A stretch of 11,371 nucleotides of DNA from JAZDLO01 sp043801935 (lineage in GTDB: Bacteria > Actinomycetota > Thermoleophilia > RBG-16-64-13). Of the stretch, positions 1 to 6,255 are shown piece by piece; within the stretch, counting starts at the first letter, position 1, and each line of letters opens with the position of its first letter. The position numbers and the translations under genes were made by a program. Location of the stretch: NCBI GenBank assembly GCA_043801935.1, contig JAZDLO010000123.1, positions 1 to 11,371 on the forward strand, in the 5' to 3' direction. A model generated the notes under the pieces. The model made no database searches. It was given only the letters and a program-made list of their open reading frames with translations, and was not told the origin of the DNA.

Positions 1-566
1 TCGTCGCAGCGAGCCTGCACGTAGCGGTTGACGCTGTTGTCGGCGGGGGTGTGGCAGCACATGAACGGCAGATCGAGGAGACGAGCGGCCGCGAGCGACT
101 GCTCGTTGTTGCGCGGATGTATGGCGCGCATGACTTCGGCCATGCGATCGCTCAAGACCGCATCGCCGTAGGCTACGGACACGCCGAACCGGCGCCAGAT
201 GTCGGCCTGTACCCCCATGACCTCCTCGAGGCGGGCGACCGCCCGGCCCTCTGGATGGTGGGCAAGGAGGAGATCGATGGTCCGGCCCTTGGCGCGCAAA
301 GCGTCGGCAAGCAGCACCTCACCGACCTCCAGATCGATCCCCACGAGGATCCCCGTCACTTCCCGCTCCGGATCGCCCACGAGGATCCGGGTGTCGGCGT
401 ACGGATTGACCAGTGATTCGAGGTCGAACTCCCAACGTTTTTCCTTCGCCATGGCAGCATGGTCCTTGCGGGCCAGCTCCAGCACGCGAGCCACCCCGTC
501 CTCGCCCCTGGGGTCGGCGGCCATGCCCGCCCGAAACGCCGTCTCATACATGTCCCGCAGTTTCAT
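1..566 (-). CDS. NIF3-like (DUF34) protein, N-terminal 188 residues, cut by window edge
   Basis: An open frame starts at the ATG at 564-566 and runs off the left edge without a stop, giving 188 complete codons. The protein begins MKLRDMYETAFRAGM and has a charged helical stretch to about residue 50. VGIDLEVGEVLLAD follows (residues 75-88), then the hallmark AHHPEGRA (102-109), whose paired histidines 103-104 would be metal ligands, and a later HTPADN (172-177). VGID followed by an HHP motif is the pattern of the NIF3/DUF34 metal-binding family, whose cellular role is not firmly established. The C-terminal half, where the remaining His/Glu ligands of the family lie, is outside the window. GGGAGG lies upstream of the ATG, and only 2 nt separate this gene from the mpg stop, so the two are probably co-transcribed. 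The family call comes from motif memory and is moderately certain; that it is a real gene is very likely. Confidence 0.72.
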   Translation of the reverse strand, partial: MKLRDMYETAFRAGMAADPRGEDGVARVLELARKDHAAMAKEKRWEFDLESLVNPYADTRILVGDPEREVTGILVGIDLEVGEVLLADALRAKGRTIDLLLAHHPEGRAVARLEEVMGVQADIWRRFGVSVAYGDAVLSDRMAEVMRAIHPRNNEQSLAAARLLDLPFMCCHTPADNSVNRYVQARCD

Positions 567-568
567 GC

Positions 569-1255
569 TCACTGGCCTCCCGTCCGCCGCGCGCCTTGAG
601 TAACGTAGCCATTGTCCGTCATATAGAACCTCAGGGGTAAATGATTGCCCTGGGAGATGCCGACTCTCGTCGTACGAGCGATTTCGGGAATAACGCCGTC
701 TTCGATGACATACAGCCCCGAAGATCCACCCAAGGGAAGACCGTTCAATCCCAGATGGAGCCCCAGCGCCTGCCCGACGCGTCCGGGGCCACACGAGAGT
801 CGCCGGCCGTCGCAGGAAAGGCTCGACGGGGCGTTCTTGCTTCTGGCGGACTGGGTCGAACGCCCCCGGGGCGCTCGGTTCATGAGAAGTTGGGTCGTGT
901 CGCCCACGGGCTCAAAAGAGCGGACGAGCACGGCCGACCCGACCGACTCCTGATCGCATACAAGGTTGAGAAGCACATGTACACCGTAGCTCAGGTAGAC
1001 GTACACGCAGCCTGGCGGCCCGAACATAGCGGCGTTGCGCACCGTTCGGCCGCGTGCCGCGTGACAGGCGGGATCGTTCTGGGGAAGGTAGGCCTCGACC
1101 TCTGTAAGCCGACCCCCGCCGACGCCGGAGCGCCAAAGTATCTTGCCGATCAGATCCGGTGCCACCTCATCCGCCGGTCGGGCAAAGAACTCGGGCATCA
1201 GTACGTGTCCAGGGGGCAGATGGTGACGCACGCTGCGGGGGAGGCTGAGGCTCAT
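569..1255 (-). CDS. mpg: DNA-3-methyladenine glycosylase (AAG/MPG family)
   Basis: This is a base-excision repair enzyme of the AAG/MPG fold that removes alkylated purines such as 3-methyladenine by hydrolysing the N-glycosidic bond. Visible family blocks, numbered from the ATG at 1255, are EFFARPADEVAPDLIG (22-37), EVEAYL (52-57), DPACHAARGRTVRN (61-74), MFGPPGCVYVYLSYGVH (77-93), GPGRVGQALGL (156-166) and RTTRVGIS (194-201). E54, Y56 and H65 match the catalytic Glu125 and the Tyr127 and His136 of the human enzyme. At 228 residues it is slightly long for a bacterial member. The start is uncertain: TTG at 1258 and ATG at 1255 are adjacent, and an ATG at 1198 would begin MPEFFARP, which fits the usual family N-terminus; none has a good Shine-Dalgarno. 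It follows argH by about 60 bp, as in actinobacterial gene orders, and is 2 nt from the NIF3-like gene. It has no role in arginine synthesis. Confidence 0.93.
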   Translation of the reverse strand: MSLSLPRSVRHHLPPGHVLMPEFFARPADEVAPDLIGKILWRSGVGGGRLTEVEAYLPQNDPACHAARGRTVRNAAMFGPPGCVYVYLSYGVHVLLNLVCDQESVGSAVLVRSFEPVGDTTQLLMNRAPRGRSTQSARSKNAPSSLSCDGRRLSCGPGRVGQALGLHLGLNGLPLGGSSGLYVIEDGVIPEIARTTRVGISQGNHLPLRFYMTDNGYVTQGARRTGGQ

Positions 1256-1273
1256 CAACCCATCTTAGCAGGC

Positions 1274-1315
1274 GGCGCCCCCCGGCCTTTCGCGGCGAAT
1301 GGCCGGGCGGGCGCC
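1274..1315 (-). terminator. Long GC-rich hairpin at the argH stop, possible terminator or attenuating structure
   Basis: Arms at 1274-1287 and 1301-1315 pair over 14 bp with one bulged base (position 1308). Inside, TTCG and CGAA pair again around a CCG loop after one A-A mismatch. The distal base of the argH stop codon is part of the outer arm. No U-tract follows in the direction of transcription (the next bases read GCCTGCTAAGATGGG), so it is not a textbook rho-independent terminator. It could act as a U-tract-independent terminator, an mRNA 3'-end stabiliser, or a partial barrier reducing mpg expression. The structure is plain in the sequence; the function is inferred. Confidence 0.42.
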
Positions 1316-2757
1316 TAAGTGAGTTCGCCGGGCGGGGTGAGGGGCGGAGGCCCACTGAGCCCCGCCAGCACTCGCCGGGCGAGAGCGAGCTGTTCCGCCA
1401 CGCGTTCCGGCGCCGTCCCCCCCGGCGAGATCTTCGCGGCCACCACTCTTTCGAGGTCGACGACCGCGTAATACCCGTCGTCGAACAACGGGCTGATCTG
1501 CTGCAGCTCGGCAAGCGTAGCCTCCGCGAAAGGCTGGCCTTCCGCGGCCAAGCGCGCGACCAACCGCCCGGCAAGCCGGTGGGCTTCCCGGAAAGGCAGG
1601 CCCTTTTGAACCAAGTAGTCGGCTACGTCGGTGGCCTGGGCATAGCCTCGTTCGGCCGCGTGCCGTCCCCGTTCCCGGTCAAAGGCAAGTCCTTCTACCA
1701 TGGCCGTCATCGCTTCCACGCAGAGATCGAGCTCCTCCCGACTGCCGAACACATAGAGCTTGTCTTCCTGCAGGTCCTTGTTATAGGCGAGCGGGAGGCC
1801 CTTCAGCAGGGCGCCCAGGCCTTGCAGCCGGGCAAGAAAACCCGCCGCCTTTGCCCGGACGAGCTCGGCGCCGTCGGGATTACGCTTCTGCGGCATGATG
1901 CTCGATCCCGAAGTCCAGGATTCGGGAAGTGAAGCCAGCCCGAATTCCTGGCTGCTCCACAGCACCATCTCCTCGGCCAAACGAGACAGGGTGAGGGCGC
2001 AGTTCGTAACTATGGCCAAATAGGCGAAGGCGGCATCGCGGGCGGCTACCGCATCCATGGCGTTGGGGGTCACCCGAGCGAACCCGAGCTCGGCAGCGAC
2101 CTGCTCCCGATCCAGGGGGTAGTTGACCCCGGCCAGAGCTCCCGCTCCGAGCGGCATCCACGAGGCTTCAGTCCAGGTGGAGAACCGCATCCAGTCCCGT
2201 TCGAACATGAAGAAGTACGCGAGCAGATGATGAGCGACCACCACCGGCTGGGCCCGTTGCAGGTGCGTGTATCCGGGGATGATGATGGTCTGTCCCGCCT
2301 CAGCCTGAGCCAGCAGGGCTGCCATGAGCCCGCTCAGACGGTCTTGGTGGCCGCTGACGGCCGCACGAAGATAGAGTTGTAGGTCGAGCGCCACCTGGTC
2401 GTTGCGGCTTCTCCCGGTGTGGACCTTGCCTCCTACCGGACCGGTGATCTCGATCAGACGCCGTTCGATGGCCATGTGGATGTCCTCGTCGTGCAGATCC
2501 CAGACGAAGCTCCCCTCCTCCACCTCCCTGGCCACCTGAGCCAGCCCTTCCAGCAGCCGGTCACGCTCCTTCGAGGCAAGGACGCCGATGGAAGCCAGCA
2601 TACGGACGTGAGCGCATGACCCGGCCACATCATAGGGAGCCAACACGTGATCGAACGGGATCGAGGCGTTGAGCCGCTCGAAGAGTGGCGCTTGAGCGGC
2701 CGTGAAACGGCCACCCCAGGGCTTGTCGGTGCCGTCGCTTGTGGCGGGATCGGTCAA
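1315..2757 (-). CDS. argH: Argininosuccinate lyase
   Basis: This enzyme catalyses the last step of arginine synthesis, splitting argininosuccinate into arginine and fumarate as a cytosolic homotetramer of the fumarase/aspartase superfamily. Numbered from the TTG at 2757, the protein has PWGGRF near the N-terminus, HDEDIHMAIE (89-98), HTGRSRNDQV (113-122), GYTHLQRAQP (162-171) and the superfamily signature GSSIMPQKRNPD (284-295) with the catalytic serine loop. The frame is open up to a GTG at 2784, but that codon lacks a ribosome site and would overlap argG by 31 nt. The TTG at 2757 has GAGG 6 nt upstream and gives a 4-nt TTGA overlap with the argG stop, matching the 4-nt overlaps at argC/argJ and argF/argR. 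The usual family motif DAVSDRD reads DAVAARD here. The length of 480 residues is slightly above the usual 455-470. Confidence 0.97.
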   Translation of the reverse strand: MTDPATSDGTDKPWGGRFTAAQAPLFERLNASIPFDHVLAPYDVAGSCAHVRMLASIGVLASKERDRLLEGLAQVAREVEEGSFVWDLHDEDIHMAIERRLIEITGPVGGKVHTGRSRNDQVALDLQLYLRAAVSGHQDRLSGLMAALLAQAEAGQTIIIPGYTHLQRAQPVVVAHHLLAYFFMFERDWMRFSTWTEASWMPLGAGALAGVNYPLDREQVAAELGFARVTPNAMDAVAARDAAFAYLAIVTNCALTLSRLAEEMVLWSSQEFGLASLPESWTSGSSIMPQKRNPDGAELVRAKAAGFLARLQGLGALLKGLPLAYNKDLQEDKLYVFGSREELDLCVEAMTAMVEGLAFDRERGRHAAERGYAQATDVADYLVQKGLPFREAHRLAGRLVARLAAEGQPFAEATLAELQQISPLFDDGYYAVVDLERVVAAKISPGGTAPERVAEQLALARRVLAGLSGPPPLTPPGELT

Positions 2758-3956
2758 AGCAGACCTCGCCGGCTGCGGGCCCACACTTCAACCGGCAGTC
2801 CCCACAGCTGGATGAAGCCCTGAGCGGATTCGTGACTGAAGGTGTCGCCCGCGCCGTATGTGGCCAGTTTGCTTACATAGAGCGAGTTGGGAGAGCGCCG
2901 TCCTACCGGCCGGCATGATCCTTTGAAGTAGCGCAGGCGAGCCTCACCTGTCACGTGCTTCTGGCTCTCGTCGATGAACGCACGCAAGGCCTCGGCCAAG
3001 GGGCTGAACCACAGACCATCGTATATGAGTTCCGTCATCCGTTGGTCGATCATGCGCTTGAAATGCTGGAGCTCTCGGGTCAAGGTCAGATCTTCGATCT
3101 CGCGGTGAGCCATGATGAGCGAAAGCGAACCCGCCACTTCGTAAGTCTCGCGGCTCTTGATGCCCACCAGGCGGTTCTCGACCATGTCCACCCGCCCGAA
3201 GCCATGGGCTCCGCCGATCTTATCCACGGTCTCGACCAACTCGACCGATGCCACAGCCTTGCCGTCCAGCGACACCGGGATCCCGGACTCAAAACCGATG
3301 ACCACCTCCACGCCCTCATCGGGAGCGTCCTTGGGGTCCACCGTGAAGATATAGGCGTCGTCGGGAGCGGCCTGCCAGGGATCTTCGAGCTCTCCGCACT
3401 CGATAGCTCGGCCCCAGAGGTTCTCGTCGATGGAATAGGGGTTCTTCTTCGTCAGAGGTAGTTCTAGGCCTCGCGCTGCGATGTAGTCGAGAAGCTGCTG
3501 ACGGGTCATGTTCCACTCGCGAGCCGGCCCCAGCACGGTGATGGAGGGATCCAAACACCGGATGGAGACATCGATGCGCACTTGGTCGTTGCCTTTGGCA
3601 GTGCAGCCATGCGCCACCACTTTCGCCCCATACTCGTGGGCCAGCTCCACCATCTTCTTGGAGATCAGCGGGCGCGAGAGCGCCGAATGCAGTGGGTACT
3701 TCTCCTCATAGAGAGCGTTGGCCTTCAGCGCCGGAAAGGCGAAATCCCGGAGGAACTCCTCCTTGGCATCGACGACCACCGACTCCACCGCGCCGGCCTT
3801 CAGCGCCCGCCGGCGGAGGCCCTCGACGTCCTTCATGCGGCCGACATCCACCAGTGCGGCGATAATCTCGTAGCCGTAGTTCTCCATCATGTACGGGATC
3901 AACGCCGACGTGTCCAGCCCACCGGAGTAGGCCAACACGCACTTTTCCTTGCTCAT
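2754..3956 (-). CDS. argG: Argininosuccinate synthase
   Basis: This enzyme joins citrulline and aspartate to argininosuccinate with ATP, going through citrullyl-AMP; it acts in the cytosol as a tetramer. The ATP-pyrophosphatase P-loop VLAYSGGLDTSALI is at residues 7-20. YPLHSALSRPLI follows (87-98), then HGCTAKGNDQVR (116-127), KNPYSIDENLWGRAIECG (171-188), a GRVDMVENRLVGIKSRE block, and a C-terminal GRRSPNSLY plus FIQLWGLPVEVWAR. At 400 residues it is full length. The ATG at 3956 has GGAGGG about 8 nt upstream, and this ribosome site overlaps the argR stop 5 nt away. The 3' end overlaps argH by 4 nt if argH uses its TTG. All motifs I can check are intact. Confidence 0.98.
   Translation of the reverse strand: MSKEKCVLAYSGGLDTSALIPYMMENYGYEIIAALVDVGRMKDVEGLRRRALKAGAVESVVVDAKEEFLRDFAFPALKANALYEEKYPLHSALSRPLISKKMVELAHEYGAKVVAHGCTAKGNDQVRIDVSIRCLDPSITVLGPAREWNMTRQQLLDYIAARGLELPLTKKNPYSIDENLWGRAIECGELEDPWQAAPDDAYIFTVDPKDAPDEGVEVVIGFESGIPVSLDGKAVASVELVETVDKIGGAHGFGRVDMVENRLVGIKSRETYEVAGSLSLIMAHREIEDLTLTRELQHFKRMIDQRMTELIYDGLWFSPLAEALRAFIDESQKHVTGEARLRYFKGSCRPVGRRSPNSLYVSKLATYGAGDTFSHESAQGFIQLWGLPVEVWARSRRGLL
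2764..2767 (-). promoter_or_regulatory. Ribosome binding site that favours the TTG start of argH
   Basis: GAGG lies 6 nt before the TTG at 2757 and inside the end of argG. Nothing comparable precedes the in-frame GTG at 2784. This supports a TTG start translationally coupled to the argG stop. Confidence 0.55.
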
Positions 3957-3961
3957 CTACT

Positions 3962-4420
3962 TCACCCTCCTAATCGTGTGAGATAGGCTCTGACGGCTTC
4001 CGCCGCCTGCACGTCTTTGGTGACGAGGATCACAGTGTCGTCTCCTGCCACGCAGCCAAGGATCAGCCCGTGTTCAAGCTCGTCTATCACTCGGCCCAGG
4101 CCGGGAGCGGTCCCGGGGTCACACCGGAGCACCAGCAGGTTCTGGGCCATCTCCAGGCCGCGCCCGAATTCCTTCAGCATCCTGCCGCAGGCAGCCGGCG
4201 GATCCGGACGCTCTTCCGTACTGGGGACGAACACATAGCGCACCCGCCCCGCAGGGTCTCGACCCTTCTGGAGGCCGATCTCCCGAAGATCGCGACTGAT
4301 CGTTGCCTGGGTAACCTCGCAGCCGGCCGCACCCAGCTCGTCGACGAGCTCCCGCTGACTGGCGATCGGCCGGCTCTTGAGGACCCTGCGGATGATCTGC
4401 TGTCTTTGGCGCTTGTTCAC
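3962..4420 (-). CDS. argR: Arginine repressor ArgR
   Basis: This is the arginine-responsive DNA-binding regulator: hexameric with bound L-arginine, it binds ARG-box operators and represses biosynthetic genes. The N-terminal winged helix-turn-helix covers residues 1-70, with the recognition segment VTQATISRDLREI at 36-48. The C-terminal oligomerisation and arginine-binding domain includes PGTAPGLGRVID (102-113) and GDDTVILVTKD (126-136), with the two aspartates that contact arginine. At 152 residues it has the normal family length. It starts with GTG at 4420, giving a 4-nt GTGA overlap with the argF stop. No strong Shine-Dalgarno is visible, so translation is probably coupled to argF. It sits inside the operon and has no promoter of its own that I can see, so it should be autoregulated through the boxes before argC. 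Confidence 0.97.
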   Translation of the reverse strand: MNKRQRQQIIRRVLKSRPIASQRELVDELGAAGCEVTQATISRDLREIGLQKGRDPAGRVRYVFVPSTEERPDPPAACGRMLKEFGRGLEMAQNLLVLRCDPGTAPGLGRVIDELEHGLILGCVAGDDTVILVTKDVQAAEAVRAYLTRLGG

Positions 4421-5337
4421 GAGAGGCGGCCGCCCACCAAGAAGGCCATGAGAGCCTTCTGAACGTGGAGCCGGTTCTCAGCCTGGTCGAACACCGCAGA
4501 CTGAGGACCGTCCATCACGTCGTCGGTGATCTCCTGCCCCCGATGTGCCGGCAGGCAGTGCAGCACGATGGCGTCCGGGCGGGCTCGCGTGAGCAGGATC
4601 GCATTCACCTGATAGGGATGCAACGCCGCCACCTTGGCAGCGTCTTGCTGCTGCCCCATGCTGATCCACACGTCGGCGTACAACGCCGAGGCGCCCAGCG
4701 CCGCGACCTGAGGGTCGCGCTCCACCCAGACGTTGGTCCCGTGGAGAGCCGCCAGCGCGGTGATGGAGGCCATCTTGGCAGGCGGCAGCTCGCACCCTTC
4801 CGGTACACTTAGACACACATCGACGCCGGCCATAGCCCCGGCCTCAGCCAGAGAGGCGGCCACGTTGTTGCCGTCGCCCAGGTAGACGATCTTGCGGCCC
4901 GCCGAGTCGCCGAAGCGCTCCCTGAATGTGAAGAGATCGGCGAGGGCCTGACAGGGATGATCGTCGTCGGTGAGAGCGTTGATGACCGGCACGGAGGCGG
5001 CCGCCGCCAGGTCTTCGACGTCGTTCTGGGCGAAGGTTCGGATCACGATCGCATCGACGTAGCGGGAGAGGACCCGAGCCGTGTCCTCGATGCTCTCAGA
5101 CTTGCGCATCTGCAGTTCCTGCTCGGAGAGGTAGAGCGGCATCCCTCCAAGCTGATGGACCCCCACGCTGAAGGAGACCCGGGTGCGGGTGGACGGTTTG
5201 CCGAAGACGAGAGCGACGGTCTTGCCGGCCAGAAGATCACCATGCGGCTTCTGCTTCCACGTTGCGGCCTGGGCCAGCACGGCCTCGAATTCCGCTTTGC
5301 TCAGATCGGGGACTGTGAGGAAATGCCTGACGTTCAT
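4417..5337 (-). CDS. argF: Ornithine carbamoyltransferase (anabolic)
   Basis: This enzyme transfers the carbamoyl group from carbamoyl phosphate to ornithine, giving citrulline; the family forms cytosolic trimers. Numbered from the ATG at 5337, the carbamoyl-phosphate loop STRTR is at 49-53, SIEDTARVLSRYVDA at 82-96, HPCQALADLFT at 127-137, DGNNVA at 155-160, the ornithine-side DVWISMGQ at 222-229, and HCLPAHRG at 260-267 with the catalytic cysteine. At 306 residues it is full length. A GTG at 5343 would add two residues, but it lies within AGGAAAGG, which serves better as the ribosome site for the ATG; MNVRHFL is also a typical OTC start. Placement between argB and argR supports a biosynthetic rather than an arginine-deiminase role. 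The argD gene usually found just upstream is absent. Confidence 0.97.
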   Translation of the reverse strand: MNVRHFLTVPDLSKAEFEAVLAQAATWKQKPHGDLLAGKTVALVFGKPSTRTRVSFSVGVHQLGGMPLYLSEQELQMRKSESIEDTARVLSRYVDAIVIRTFAQNDVEDLAAAASVPVINALTDDDHPCQALADLFTFRERFGDSAGRKIVYLGDGNNVAASLAEAGAMAGVDVCLSVPEGCELPPAKMASITALAALHGTNVWVERDPQVAALGASALYADVWISMGQQQDAAKVAALHPYQVNAILLTRARPDAIVLHCLPAHRGQEITDDVMDGPQSAVFDQAENRLHVQKALMAFLVGGRLS

Positions 5338-5348
5338 TTGCACCTTTC

Positions 5349-6248
5349 CTACGCGGGGGACAGCCCACTCCCAGAGACGATCTTCGTGCCCAGCCCGGCA
5401 TCGTCGGTCATGATCTCCAAAAGGACCGAGTGGGCGATGCGCCCGTCGATGATGTGGGCCGCTCCCACCCCGCCCTCAAGGCTGGTGAGCACTGCTTCCA
5501 ACTTGGGGATCATCCCCTTGGAGACCTTCCCGCTCTCCAGCAGTTCGTTCACGTCATCCACCGTGCATTCCGACAAGAGAGACGACTCATCCTCAAGATC
5601 GGTGCGGAGACCGGAGACATCCGTCAGAAAGATGACCTTTTCCGCCTTGAGAGCCGCCGCCAGTGCGCCGGCCACCGAGTCTGCGTTGATGTTGTAGCTC
5701 TCCCCCCCGCTCCCAGCTCCCACCGACGCCACCACCGGCACGTAGTCGGCCTCCAGGAGGCTGAGAAGCCCGGTGTTGACCTCCACGACCTCACCCACCA
5801 GACCTAGGTCGAGCAGAGTGCCGTCCGGGCCCCGCTTGAGCACCGGTTTCGCCCGCAGCAGATAACCGTCATCGCCGCACAGCCCCACAGCGCGTGCGCC
5901 TTTGCCGTTGATGAGGCTGACAATCTCTTTGTTCACCTTGCCCACCAGCACCATCTTGGCCACTTCCATGGTGGCCAGATCGGTGACCCGGAGTCCTTCC
6001 ACGAACCTTACGGGAAGATCGAGCCGCCGCATGTACCCGCTTACCTCATTGCCGCCTCCGTGCACGATGATGGGTTTGATGCCCACATAGCGCAGGAGCG
6101 CGATGTCGGTGGCGAACTCGTCTTTGAGATCGGCGGAACTCATGGCCGCCCCCCCATACTTGATGACCATGGTGGTCCCGCTGAACATGCGGATGTAAGG
6201 GAGCGATTCGAGGAGTGTCTCCACCCGCTTGCGGTATATCTCGCGCAT
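5349..6248 (-). CDS. argB: Acetylglutamate kinase
   Basis: This enzyme phosphorylates N-acetylglutamate with ATP, the second committed step of arginine synthesis. It is an amino-acid-kinase-fold protein of 299 residues. Visible motifs are MVIKYGGAAM (27-36, with catalytic Lys30), VHGGGNEV (62-69, the substrate glycine loop), GLRVTD (85-90), NINADSVAGALAAAL (186-200), FLTDVSGL (207-214) and KGMIPKLEA (244-252, with Lys249). The N-terminal segment YRKRVETLLESLPYIRMFSG (5-24) resembles the extra helix that links dimers into rings in hexameric, arginine-inhibited kinases, so feedback inhibition by arginine is likely, as expected alongside ArgJ. The glycine loop has Asn67 where proline is common; this position varies in the family. 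The start ATG is 7 nt after argJ, with AGGACGG overlapping the argJ stop. Confidence 0.97.
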   Translation of the reverse strand: MREIYRKRVETLLESLPYIRMFSGTTMVIKYGGAAMSSADLKDEFATDIALLRYVGIKPIIVHGGGNEVSGYMRRLDLPVRFVEGLRVTDLATMEVAKMVLVGKVNKEIVSLINGKGARAVGLCGDDGYLLRAKPVLKRGPDGTLLDLGLVGEVVEVNTGLLSLLEADYVPVVASVGAGSGGESYNINADSVAGALAAALKAEKVIFLTDVSGLRTDLEDESSLLSECTVDDVNELLESGKVSKGMIPKLEAVLTSLEGGVGAAHIIDGRIAHSVLLEIMTDDAGLGTKIVSGSGLSPA

Positions 6249-6255
6249 GACCGTC

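Noticed and set aside
341..389. Repeated 11-bp CACGAGGATCC motif
   Set aside because: Both copies encode ILVG in the NIF3-like frame; a short coding coincidence with only two copies.
641..1318. A 225-codon plus-strand frame opposite mpg
   Set aside because: The minus strand encodes clear DNA glycosylase motifs over the same bases; the plus frame shows no family features.
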